A stretch of 64,000 nt of DNA from Streptomyces lincolnensis. GTDB lineage: Bacteria; Actinomycetota; Actinomycetes; Streptomycetales; Streptomycetaceae. The DNA is taken from the NCBI RefSeq assembly GCF_001685355.1, contig NZ_CP016438.1, positions 620,001 through 684,000 on the forward strand, given 5' to 3'. The translations under genes were made by a program, and so were the position numbers. Of the stretch, positions 32,282-40,620 are shown piece after piece. Numbering within the stretch: the first letter of the stretch is position 1; the number at the start of each line of letters is the position of its first letter. The notes beneath the pieces are model-generated. The model had not been told where the DNA came from, did no database searches, and saw nothing but the letters and a program-made list of their open reading frames with translations.

Positions 32282-33992
32282 ACGCCTGGGGAGCGTTGCC
32301 GAGTTGGCGGTGGTGGTCGGGGTCCCACTGCTCGGCCAGCAGGCCGACGTCGTTGCGGATCGACAGCACCCGCTCGAAGGCGTCCCGGGCGCGGCCGGGT
32401 TCGCCCACGGCCGCCAACGCCTCGGCATACCACAGGGAGCACGCCACCGACGCGCCCTCGCGGCCGGACGACGAGCCGTCGGACGTGCGGTGCAGGAATC
32501 CGCCGTGGGCCAGGGCGCCCATCGCGCGCACGGTGTCCCGCACCCGGGGGTCGCGGGCCGGCAGGAAGCCGAGGCCGGGCAGCAGCAGGGCCGAGGCGTC
32601 GAGCCGGGAGGAGCCGTAGGCCTGGACGAAGGACCGTGCTCCGGCGTCCCAGCCGTACCGGCACACCTGGCCGCGCACCTGGTCGCGCATGGTGCTCCAG
32701 GAGCCCGGGACCTCCGCGCCGAGGAGGGCGCCGAGGTGCAGGGCGCGGTCGGCGGCCACCCAGGCCATGACCTTCGAGTGCACGAACTGCCGGGCGGGAC
32801 CGCGTACTTGCCACAGCCCCTGGTCGGGCTCCCGCCAGTGCGCCTGGAGGTGGCCCATCAGGGACTTGGCGAGGCTCCACACGTGCGGGGGCACCTCGAT
32901 GCCCGCGCGCAGCGACAGGCACAGGGTGTCCAGCACCTCGCCGTGCACGTCGAGCTGGCTCTGGCTCATCGCCGCGTTGCCGAAACGCACCGGGCGCGAG
33001 CCCTCGTAGCCGGGCAGCCAGGGCGCCTCCGTCTCGGGCAGCAGTCGCTGTCCGGCCACGCCGTAGACGGCCTGGAGGTGGGCGGGGTCGCCGGCGACGG
33101 CGCGCACCAGCCAGCCCAGCCAGGCGGTGGCCTCCTCGTGGTAGCCGCTGCGCAGGAGGCAGGACAGGGTGAGGGTGGAGTCGCGCAGCCAGCAGTACCG
33201 GTGGTCCCAGTTGCGCTCTCCGCCGATGCGCTGGGGCAGTGAGGTGGTCGGTGCGGCCACGATGCCGCCGGTGGGGGCGTAGGTGAGCGCCTTGAGCGTG
33301 ATCAGGGAGCGCACCACGGCCTCGCGCCAGGGTCCCTGGTAGCGGCACTGGGCGGTCCAGTGCCGCCAGAAGTCGCCGGTCTCCTTCAGCGCGGTCTCGG
33401 CGGGCACCCCGAGCGGTGCGGGCGGGCCGGTGCGGTGCGACGGGGCCCAGACCAGGGTCAGGGTCAGCCGCCGGCCCGCGGTGAGGGTGAAGTCGCAGAC
33501 CGTGGCGCCGTCCGTGCCACGGTCCGTGACCGGGCCGTCGGTGCCGAGCCATACGGCGTCCGGGCCGGCGACGGCGACGCTGCACCGCTCGGAGCGGCGT
33601 GTCCAGGGGATGATCCGGCCCTGGTGGAAGCGCAGGCGCAGATCGCTGCGCACGGTCACGGCTCCGGAGATCACCTCGACCACCCTGACCAGGCAGGGGT
33701 GCCGGGACCTGGGCGGCATGAGGTCGGTGACCCGCACGGTTCCCGCGGCGGTCTCCCACTCGGTGTCCAGGACGAGGGTGTCGCGGCGGTAGGAGCGTCG
33801 TGTGCACACACCGGTGGCGCCGAGCGGGGCCACGCGCCAGAAGCCGTTGTCCGCCGTGCCCACCAGGGCCGCCAGACACGCGGGAGAGTCGAAGCGGGGC
33901 AGGCACAGCCAGTCGACGGACCCGTCCCGGCCGAGCATCGCGGCGGTTTCCAGGTCGCTGAGAAGGGCGTAGTCCTCAATCAGGCTGTTCAT
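32220..33992 (-). CDS. glycoside hydrolase family 15 protein (glucoamylase/trehalase type)
   Basis: The 590-residue protein has the GH15 layout. The N-terminal beta domain begins SLIEDYALLSDLETAAMLGRDGSVDWLCLPRFDSPACLAAL. An (alpha/alpha)6 barrel from about residue 215 carries TSLPQRIGGERNWDHRYCWLRDSTLTL, FGNAAMSQSQLDVHGEVLD and EGASVACSLWYAEALA. Actinobacterial members are often trehalases or dextran/isomaltose-type glucosidases, so trehalose degradation is possible. There is no signal peptide; it is probably cytoplasmic. ATG 33992; the longer upstream frame has poor coding quality. It lies downstream of the chaplin gene on the same strand. Confidence 0.88.
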   Translation of the reverse strand: MNSLIEDYALLSDLETAAMLGRDGSVDWLCLPRFDSPACLAALVGTADNGFWRVAPLGATGVCTRRSYRRDTLVLDTEWETAAGTVRVTDLMPPRSRHPCLVRVVEVISGAVTVRSDLRLRFHQGRIIPWTRRSERCSVAVAGPDAVWLGTDGPVTDRGTDGATVCDFTLTAGRRLTLTLVWAPSHRTGPPAPLGVPAETALKETGDFWRHWTAQCRYQGPWREAVVRSLITLKALTYAPTGGIVAAPTTSLPQRIGGERNWDHRYCWLRDSTLTLSCLLRSGYHEEATAWLGWLVRAVAGDPAHLQAVYGVAGQRLLPETEAPWLPGYEGSRPVRFGNAAMSQSQLDVHGEVLDTLCLSLRAGIEVPPHVWSLAKSLMGHLQAHWREPDQGLWQVRGPARQFVHSKVMAWVAADRALHLGALLGAEVPGSWSTMRDQVRGQVCRYGWDAGARSFVQAYGSSRLDASALLLPGLGFLPARDPRVRDTVRAMGALAHGGFLHRTSDGSSSGREGASVACSLWYAEALAAVGEPGRARDAFERVLSIRNDVGLLAEQWDPDHHRQLGNAPQAFSHLALVETAFALRDASPPR

Positions 33993-34167
33993 GATCGAAC
34001 CTACGCCGTCGTGCGCTTCGCTGCTCTTCCAGGGTACGTCGCCGGGGGTGGGCCGTGCCTGGCGTGGCCGGTCCTGGCGTGGGCGGTACGCGCGTGGGCC
34101 GGGTACGGCGGAGGCCCTGCCGGCTGCCCGTCCGGTGGGGCCTTCCGTGCCGTGTCCGGGGGTGCGG

Positions 34168-34854
34168 TCAGCGCACCGTCCGTGGCCGGAAGCGCCGGTA
34201 CATGACGGCGCCGCCGAGGATGAGCGCCGCGCTGCCCAGGGCGACGGGCAGGGCCTGGTCGGTTCCGGTGTGGGCCAGGGCGCCCGGTGTGTGGTGCGGG
34301 ACATGCCGGGGGCCGGGGTGGGGCTGCGGCGGGGCCGGTTCCGGCGTCGGCCGTACGGGCCGCTCGGGGCGGTCCGGTCCGTCGGGCCCGTCCGGGCGGT
34401 CCCCCGGGGTGTTCACGGACTCGTTGCCGACGGCCGCGTTGCCGACACCGACCACGCTCGCGCTGTTGCCGCTGACGTTCACCGGCAGCTGGACCGGCAG
34501 GCGCACACCGTTGCCGGAGAACACGCCCGGGGAGTCCGTGCCGTCACCGACGGCGCTCGCACCACCGCCCGCGGTCGTTCCGCCGGGGGCCGTCTCGCCG
34601 CCGGCGGTGCCCTCGCCGACGTTGGCGCAGCTGTTGCCCGCGGCGGGGTTGAGGACCCCCACCACGTTCACGGTGTTGCCGCACACGTTCACCGGGACGT
34701 GCACCGGGAGCTGCACGGTGTTCCCGGAGATCAGCCCGGGCGATCCGGCCGCGGTCCCGCCGGCCGCGGAGTCCGCGTACACGGGCGCGCTCAACGCCAT
34801 CGCGCCGGAGGCGACGGCGACGGCGATCACACCATTTCGGGTAACCCGTCTCAT
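34168..34854 (-). CDS. long chaplin with two chaplin domains and sortase signal
   Basis: The 228-residue protein has a signal peptide (MRRVTRNGVIAVAVASGAMALSAPVYA), two chaplin domains, a Pro/Asp-rich wall-spanning linker, LAHTG sorting motif (about residue 195), a membrane helix and a RRFRPRTVR tail. This is the ChpA-C type, which anchors chaplins to peptidoglycan during aerial growth. Domain 1 (SPGLISGNTVQLPVHVPVNVCGNT... NSCAN) keeps both Cys. Domain 2 (SPGVFSGNGVRLPVQLPVNVSGNS... NESVN) has neither, so it cannot make the usual disulfide. ATG 34854 is preceded by AGGGA. Confidence 0.93.
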   Translation of the reverse strand: MRRVTRNGVIAVAVASGAMALSAPVYADSAAGGTAAGSPGLISGNTVQLPVHVPVNVCGNTVNVVGVLNPAAGNSCANVGEGTAGGETAPGGTTAGGGASAVGDGTDSPGVFSGNGVRLPVQLPVNVSGNSASVVGVGNAAVGNESVNTPGDRPDGPDGPDRPERPVRPTPEPAPPQPHPGPRHVPHHTPGALAHTGTDQALPVALGSAALILGGAVMYRRFRPRTVR

Positions 34855-35129
34855 GAGGTCCCTGCCTTCCAGACATGGTCACGGGCACTCGCCCGCACCG
34901 GATAAAACGCGGGCGAACCATCCGAGTTATGGCTTATCTGCCTTTCACCCCATCGAGCGTCACGCTTGTCGAACGGGCGGCAAAGGACCGTCGTCCGGGC
35001 GCCGAACAGGGCGCAGGGTAGGGGGTCCACAGTGATCCCGCCCGTCCGGAGGCGGGCCCTCGGCAGGCCGCCTATCGTGATCGGGGGCGCCGCCTCACGG
35101 TCCGCGACGGGCGCCCTTGGAGGCATCGG

Positions 35130-36719
35130 ATGCTGGCCAAGCTGTCGACGCGGTCCATGGCACGGCGCCGCGCGATGATCGCGGCGACGGGGCTGACCCT
35201 GGCCGCCGCGGGACTTCCGGCACTGCCGGCGAACGGCTCCGAGCCGGATCTGTCCCGCTTCTACGGCCAGAAGGTGGCCTGGGCGCGGTGCGAGGGCGTG
35301 GAGATGCCCGAGGATCTCCAGTGCGGCAAGGTCACCGTCCCCCTCGACTACACGAAGCCGCACGCGGGCACCCTGGATCTGGCGCTGGCCCGCTACCGGG
35401 CGACGGGGAAGCCGCGCGGTTCGCTGCTGCTGAACTTCGGCGGCCCCGGCGGCGCGGGTGTCGCCGAACTCGCCGCCGGAGGCGATGAGTTCATGGGATT
35501 GACCGAGGGCTACGACGTGGTGGGCTTCGACCCGCGCGGGGTCGGCAGATCCTCACCGGTGAGCTGCGGGGACGCCTCGACGGAACTGGACGAGGACGCC
35601 GACCTGCGCACCGATCCGCACGCTGTGCTCCGCCAGGTGCGGCAGGCGGCCGACACGTGCGCGAAGCACTCCGGACCCGTCCTGCCCCACATCGGCACGG
35701 TGAACGCCTCGCGCGACCTGGACGTGATGCGCCAGGCCCTCGGCGACAAGAAGCTCAACTACCTCGGTTTCTCCTACGGAACGCGCCTGGGCGCGGTGTA
35801 CGCGGCCCAGTTCCCCAAGAGGGTCGGCCGCCTGGTGCTCGACGGCGTGGACACCCTCACCGAGCCGCTGTCCGAGCAGGGCGTGGCGGGCGCCGCGGGA
35901 CAGCAGAGGGCGCTGGAGGACTTCGTCACCTGGTGCGTGAAGGACATCGGCTGCCCCTTCGGTACGGACGCCCGCTCGGCCCGGGAGGACGTCGTACGGC
36001 TCGTCGAGTCACTCGACTCGGACCCGGTGGCGACGGACTTCGGGGAGGAGTTCACCGGGCAGGATCTCGTGGGGGCCATCAGCCAGGCCCTGTACAGCAA
36101 GGAGTTGTGGCCCGCGCTGGAGCGGGCGCTCGCCTCGCTGGTCGAGGACGGGGACACCCGGGCGCTGCTCGGATTCACCGGCGGCATATCCGCGCCGGGC
36201 GGTGGTGTGCCCGGGTTCCGTGCGGCCACCGGGACGGACGGTGGTCTCGTCGACCAGGACGAGGTGCCGGTCGACAACCTTCCGGCGGCCCTGATGGCGA
36301 TCAACTGCGCCGACGATCCCGACCGTCCCGGCGCCGACCGGATCGCCCGGGACCTCGGCCGGCTGCACGCCACGTACGAGGACGCCTCCCCGGTGTTCGG
36401 CCGCTACCGGCTCACCGAGTACCTGATGTGCTACGGCCGCCCCAGGGGCACCGACTTCATCCGCGAGAAGGTGCGTGACGTGCGCACCGCGAAGATGCTC
36501 CTGGTGGGCACGCGCGGCGATCCGGCGACCCCGTACCGCTGGACCGTGGAGACGGCCGAGCGGCTCGGTGACGCGGCCGTGGTGCTCGACAACCGGAGCG
36601 AGGGACACACCGGTTACGCCTCCTCCAGGTGCGTGCACCGCAAGGTCGACGCGTTCCTGCTGTACGGCTCGCTCCCGCCCGACGGCAGCTCCTGCGGGCC
36701 CGAGGAGGACCGCGACTGA
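35130..36719 (+). CDS. secreted alpha/beta hydrolase, tripeptidyl aminopeptidase type
   Basis: The 529-residue protein starts with a twin-Arg-like signal region (MARRRAMIAATGLTLAAAGLPALPA). The Tap/SlpD-type hydrolase fold follows: VTVPLDYTKP, LLLNFGGPGGAG, GYDVVGFDPRGVGRSSPVSC, YLGFSYGTRLGAVYA with the nucleophile Ser, and a C-terminal TAP-like lid region (LLVGTRGDPATPYRW, Asp; EGHTGY, His). These enzymes release tripeptides from secreted proteins. TTGGAGG precedes ATG 35130 by seven bases. It diverges from the chaplin gene. Confidence 0.88.
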   Translation: MLAKLSTRSMARRRAMIAATGLTLAAAGLPALPANGSEPDLSRFYGQKVAWARCEGVEMPEDLQCGKVTVPLDYTKPHAGTLDLALARYRATGKPRGSLLLNFGGPGGAGVAELAAGGDEFMGLTEGYDVVGFDPRGVGRSSPVSCGDASTELDEDADLRTDPHAVLRQVRQAADTCAKHSGPVLPHIGTVNASRDLDVMRQALGDKKLNYLGFSYGTRLGAVYAAQFPKRVGRLVLDGVDTLTEPLSEQGVAGAAGQQRALEDFVTWCVKDIGCPFGTDARSAREDVVRLVESLDSDPVATDFGEEFTGQDLVGAISQALYSKELWPALERALASLVEDGDTRALLGFTGGISAPGGGVPGFRAATGTDGGLVDQDEVPVDNLPAALMAINCADDPDRPGADRIARDLGRLHATYEDASPVFGRYRLTEYLMCYGRPRGTDFIREKVRDVRTAKMLLVGTRGDPATPYRWTVETAERLGDAAVVLDNRSEGHTGYASSRCVHRKVDAFLLYGSLPPDGSSCGPEEDRD

Positions 36720-36821
36720 CGTATGGCCGAAGGGGGCCGGTGGCGCGAAGTGGCGGCTGCGCCGCTCCCGCCGGGTTCCTAGGGTGTCGTCGGCCTGGGG
36801 GGCCTTGGGGAGGGGGCGCGC

Positions 36822-37425
36822 ATGCGCCGGAGGGTTGTCTGCGACGTGGTCGACGGCGGTGCGGGTCCGCACCGCCCGCGCGGGGTGGCCGGCTACCGGG
36901 GGCTGCGGCCGAGCGGCCTCGGGCCGCGCCGTGGGCTGGAGTTGCCCGACGGGTGCGTGACGGTGCTGCTGCTGTTCAAGGGCGAGGTGCGCGTGACGCC
37001 GGTCGCCGGTCGCCGGGGAGCGTGCCGCCGTGTCCGCGCGGCGGGTGCTGGTCTCCGGCCGGCCGGAGCGGTTCGCGGCGCTGGACGAGACCCTCGGTGC
37101 CTGGTCGGCCGCGGGTCCGGCGCCCACGCCGCAGGTGGTCGCCGCCTGGGCCGACCTGGTGGCGGGCGAGGGTCTGGTCCGCGTCGATGACCTCGCGGCG
37201 GGGGTCGGCTGGGGGCGTGAGATTCCGGACGGCGGGGCCTTCCCCGGAATTCGACAAGCTGGAGAAGGCCACCGCGGTCGCGGACGGGGAATGCGTCCTG
37301 GCGTCCCACGTTCCGGCGGGTTCGCTCGCCGTGCAGCGCGCCCTGGCCCACTACCGGGACGAGGCGGTACGGCGGGCCCGCGCGGTCCTGGCGGAGACGG
37401 CTCGGAGCCGGACAGCCTCTCAGTC
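36822..37425 (+). pseudogene. decayed AraC-type regulator and unidentified fragment
   Basis: Starting at ATG 36822, about 55 codons read like the N-terminus of an AraC-family regulator (GVAGYRGLRPSGLGPRRGLELPDGCVTVLLLF). The frame then becomes nonsense. From about 37050, in the next frame, RPERFAALDETLGAWSAAGPAPTPQVVAAWADLVAGEGLVRVDDLAAGVGWGR matches the middle and early HTH of the same family, but roughly 100 residues between are gone and the HTH is cut. From 37240 a third frame reads PEFDKLEKATAVADGECVLASH and a helical end of unknown origin. The region between two healthy genes is best read as a dead gene plus another remnant. Confidence 0.6.
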
Positions 37426-39264
37426 CTCCAGCAGCACCTCGGGCTCGTAGAGGTCGAGCCACAGGGCCAGGTCGAGGGTGCGCTCCAGGCCGCGCCGTGC
37501 CGCCTGGGTGCTCACGGGGGTGTCGCGGTGGGCGGCCTGCCGGAGTCGTTCCCGGTCGACGAGGTCGAAGACGGGGTGGTCGGGCCGGGCGAGGAGGTCC
37601 TTGGCGTGGTCCTGGAGGGCGACCGCGTACTTGGGGTCCTGGGTGGACGGGTAGGGGCTCTTGACCCTGTCGTAGACGGACCGGGGGATCAGATCCGCGG
37701 TCGCCTCCCGGAGCAGGCTCTTCTCCCGGCCGTCGAAGGACTTCATGGCCCAGGGCGTGTTGTACACGTACTCGACGAGCCGGTGGTCGCAGAACGGCAC
37801 GCGGACCTCCAGGCCGACGGCCATGCTGGCCCGGTCCTTGCGGTCGAGCAGGATGCGCACGAAGCGGGTCAGGTGCAGGTGGCAGATCCGGCGCATCCGG
37901 TACTCGAAGTCGCTCTCGCCGTCGAGGCGGCGGATGCCGGCGACGGCGGTGCGGTAGCCGTCGGCGACGTAGGACCCGAGATCCAGCTTCTTCATCAGCT
38001 CCGGGCGCAGGACCTCGGTGTCCTCGCCGAAGTGCCGGCCGAACTGCACCAGCCAGGGGAAGGTGTCGGCGTTTCGGGCCTCCTCGTCGAAGAACTGGAG
38101 GTAGCCGCCGAAGACCTCGTCGGCGGATTCGCCGGACAGGGCGACCGTGGACTGGTCGCGGATGGCCCGGAACAGCAGGTACAGCGAGGCGTCCATGTCA
38201 CCGAGGCCCATCGGCAGGTCGCGGGCGCGGATCACCTTCGCGCGGATCTCGGGATCGGCGAGGGCCTGGGCGTCGAGCACGATGTCCTGGTGCTCGGTGT
38301 CGGAGGCGCGGGCCACGTCGTGGACGAAGGGGGTGTCGGGGGTGCCGCGCAGGTCGTCGGCGACGAAGTGGTCGCTCTGGCCGACGAAGTCGACGGCGAA
38401 GCTGCGGACCTTCTCCCCGTGCTCGGCGAGCTGCCGGGCGGCCAGTGCCGTCATCGCGGAGGAGTCGAGGCCGCCGGAGAGCAGGGTGCAGCGGGGCACG
38501 TCGGCGACGAGCTGGCGGCGCACGATGTCGTCGAGCAGTTCACGGACGGTGGCGATGGTGGTGGCGCGGTCGTCGGTGTGGGGCCGGGTCTCCAGCTCCC
38601 AGTAGACGCGGCGGCGCAGACCCGAGCGGTCGACGGTGACGACGGTGCCGGGCTCGACCTCGCGCATGCCGTCCCAAACGGCGTGGCCGGGCGTCTTGAC
38701 CATCGTGAACAGCTCGCGCAGACCGTCGAGGCGTACCCGGGCGGGGGCCAGGGGGTTGGCGAGGATCGCCTTGGGCTCGGAGCCGAACAGGACGCCGTCG
38801 GGGGTCGGGCGGTAGTAGAAGGGCTTGATGCCCATGCGGTCGCGGATCATGACGAGCTTGTCGGCGCGGCCGTCCCAGACGGCGAAGGCGTACATGCCGT
38901 TGAGCCGCTCGGCCACGGCGTCGCCCCATTCGAGGTAGCCGCGCAGGACGACCTCGGTGTCGGAGTCGGTGCCGAAGTGGTGGCCGCGCCCGGCGAGTTC
39001 ACGGCGCAGCTCGGTGAAGTTGTAGGTCTCCCCCGAGTACACGAGCGCGACCGTGCCGTGCGGGGTGGAGGCGGTCATGGGCTGCCTGCCCCCGGGCAGG
39101 TCGATGATCGCGAGCCTGCGGTGTCCGAGCGCGGCCGGCCCTTCGGCCCACACTCCGCGGTCGTCCGGGCCGCGGCAGGCCATCGTCTCGGTCATCGCAT
39201 CCAATGTCGCGCCCTCGGCGCGCAGGTCACGGTCGTAGGAGACCCAGCCGGTGATGCCACACAT
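37420..39264 (-). CDS. asnB: asparagine synthetase (glutamine-hydrolysing)
   Basis: The 614-residue enzyme has an N-terminal class II glutaminase domain with the nucleophile Cys2 (MCGITGWV), CRGPDDRG and LVYSGETYNF. The synthetase domain carries the PP-loop CTLLSGGLDSSAMTAL near residue 260 and SGESADEVFGGYLQF. It makes asparagine from aspartate, glutamine and ATP. The start at ATG 39264 is fixed by the catalytic Cys and by GGGAGG seven bases upstream; longer in-frame starts would bury the Cys. The leader contains a stable hairpin (annotated). Confidence 0.94.
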   Translation of the reverse strand: MCGITGWVSYDRDLRAEGATLDAMTETMACRGPDDRGVWAEGPAALGHRRLAIIDLPGGRQPMTASTPHGTVALVYSGETYNFTELRRELAGRGHHFGTDSDTEVVLRGYLEWGDAVAERLNGMYAFAVWDGRADKLVMIRDRMGIKPFYYRPTPDGVLFGSEPKAILANPLAPARVRLDGLRELFTMVKTPGHAVWDGMREVEPGTVVTVDRSGLRRRVYWELETRPHTDDRATTIATVRELLDDIVRRQLVADVPRCTLLSGGLDSSAMTALAARQLAEHGEKVRSFAVDFVGQSDHFVADDLRGTPDTPFVHDVARASDTEHQDIVLDAQALADPEIRAKVIRARDLPMGLGDMDASLYLLFRAIRDQSTVALSGESADEVFGGYLQFFDEEARNADTFPWLVQFGRHFGEDTEVLRPELMKKLDLGSYVADGYRTAVAGIRRLDGESDFEYRMRRICHLHLTRFVRILLDRKDRASMAVGLEVRVPFCDHRLVEYVYNTPWAMKSFDGREKSLLREATADLIPRSVYDRVKSPYPSTQDPKYAVALQDHAKDLLARPDHPVFDLVDRERLRQAAHRDTPVSTQAARRGLERTLDLALWLDLYEPEVLLED

Positions 39265-39303
39265 ACATGTACCTCCCGCGTCCGGCCCACCCGAGGGACC
39301 TCG

Positions 39304-39329
39304 CCCACCTGCGGCTTTGTGCAGGTGGG
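39304..39329 (-). promoter_or_regulatory. hairpin in the asnB 5' leader
   Basis: CCCACCTGC (39304-39312) and GCAGGTGGG (39321-39329) form a perfect 9-bp stem with an 8-nt loop, about 40 nt before the asnB start. It may stabilise the message or act as an attenuator or protein site; the fold is seen and the function unknown. Confidence 0.4.
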
Positions 39330-39546
39330 TACACCCTCCGGCAAACCAGTTGTATCTAGCACCTATGTGACGAGCGTGTGCCACGTCCCGGATGCGGGTC
39401 AACACGGATGTAACACGAGGAGGCCCGCCACCCCCGCACTTTCGGCCGGGCTTTGCGAGTGCGATATACGCGGACCCGCTCCCCGCCGGGCGAATCCGGT
39501 CAGGAATCAGCCAAGGACAAAGACTTGCCCAAGACTTGCGCCCCCG

Positions 39547-39975
39547 TCAGGACTCCCAGTGGGCAAGCCGCCGCAGGAACCGCGCCGCGCCGGTGAATCC
39601 GTCGTCGCCGAGCAGCTCACGCAGTTCGGCGTTGAAGCGGTCGATCTCCGGCTGGGCGGCACGCAGCGCGGCCTCCCCGGGGTCGGTCAACTCCAGCACC
39701 ACGGCCCGGTGTTCTTGGGGATGGGCCCGCCTGGCAAGCAGACCGGCCCCCGTGAGCCGCCCCACCAGGCCGGTGACGGCGGACTCGCGCAGCCCGAGCG
39801 CGCGGGCCAACCGCTGCTGAGTGAGGCCCGGTTCGTCCCGCACCGCGAACAGCGCACCGAGCTGTGCCGTGGTGATCCCGGCGGCGGCCAGCATCCGGCG
39901 GTCGGCCGTGGTGCGCAGCCGGTGCGCCGCCCGCTGGAGCAGGAAGTACAGACGCTGGTCGTCGGAGTCGGACAT
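39547..39975 (-). CDS. MarR-family transcriptional regulator
   Basis: The 142-residue protein has the MarR winged helix (residues about 30-100: GITTAQLGALFAVRDEPGLTQQRLARALGLRESAVTGLVGRLTGAGLLARRAHPQEHRAVVLELT) flanked by dimerisation helices. It diverges from a thioesterase gene, with a perfect palindrome in the 69-bp gap, so it very likely represses both genes and responds to an aromatic or acyl ligand. ATG 39975. Confidence 0.88.
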   Translation of the reverse strand: MSDSDDQRLYFLLQRAAHRLRTTADRRMLAAAGITTAQLGALFAVRDEPGLTQQRLARALGLRESAVTGLVGRLTGAGLLARRAHPQEHRAVVLELTDPGEAALRAAQPEIDRFNAELRELLGDDGFTGAARFLRRLAHWES

Positions 39976-40012
39976 GGGCCGATGTTGACAGACGGCACCA
40001 CCCCGCGCCACT

Positions 40013-40034
40013 CTCACTTCACTACTGAAGTGAG
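40013..40034. promoter_or_regulatory. perfect palindrome, probable MarR operator
   Basis: CTCACTTCA (40013-40021) and TGAAGTGAG (40026-40034) are exact inverted copies around a 4-bp centre, 22 bp in all. The site lies between divergent marR and the thioesterase gene; its right edge ends 10 bp before the thioesterase ATG at 40045. Confidence 0.75.
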
Positions 40035-40044
40035 GTGCTGGACG

Positions 40045-40488
40045 ATGCGGACACTGGACTTCGCGCTGGCCCGCAAGACCCTGGCGGCGCAGCCCTTCAG
40101 CGCCCTGCTCGGCGCCCGCCTGACGGCGTTCGGCGGGGGCGAGGCGACGCTCGAACTGGACATCCGGGAGGAACTGCTCCAGCAGCACGGCACCCTGCAC
40201 GGCGGCGTCCTCGGCTACGCGGCGGACAACGCGCTCTCCTTCGCCGCGGGCTCCGTCGCCGGCCCCGGGGTGCTGGCGGCCGGCCTCACCATCGACTTCC
40301 TGCGGCCCGCCCGGGGTGAGGTCCTGCGCGCCCGCGCCCGGGTCGTCCGGGCCGGCCGTACCCGCATCGTCTGCCGCTGCGACCTCACCACCGTCGACGG
40401 CGACGGCACCGAGGCCCTGTGCGCCGTGGCCCAGGGATCACTCGCCGTGGTCGAGCGGCCGGCCGGAGCCGAGCAGCCCCCGGGATGA
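40045..40488 (+). CDS. PaaI-family hotdog thioesterase
   Basis: The 147-residue hotdog-fold protein has QHGTLHGGVLGYAADNALSFAAGS, the PaaI/YbgC-type active-site loop with the G-x-L-H-G-G pattern and following Asp. GLTIDFLRPARGEVLRARARVVRAGRTRIVCRCDL follows. It should hydrolyse an acyl- or aryl-CoA ester. It is paired with and probably repressed by the divergent MarR protein. ATG 40045. Confidence 0.87.
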   Translation: MRTLDFALARKTLAAQPFSALLGARLTAFGGGEATLELDIREELLQQHGTLHGGVLGYAADNALSFAAGSVAGPGVLAAGLTIDFLRPARGEVLRARARVVRAGRTRIVCRCDLTTVDGDGTEALCAVAQGSLAVVERPAGAEQPPG

Positions 40489-40620
40489 GGCCGCGGCACC
40501 CGGCGGGCGCGCGGTGTCGTGTCAGGTACGCGATGGGTCACCGCCACCGACCGAATATCCCGGATGTCCGCACCGGTTGCCCCTAATGCCCGATCCCCGA
40601 ATCGGTCCTATGGTGCTGAT

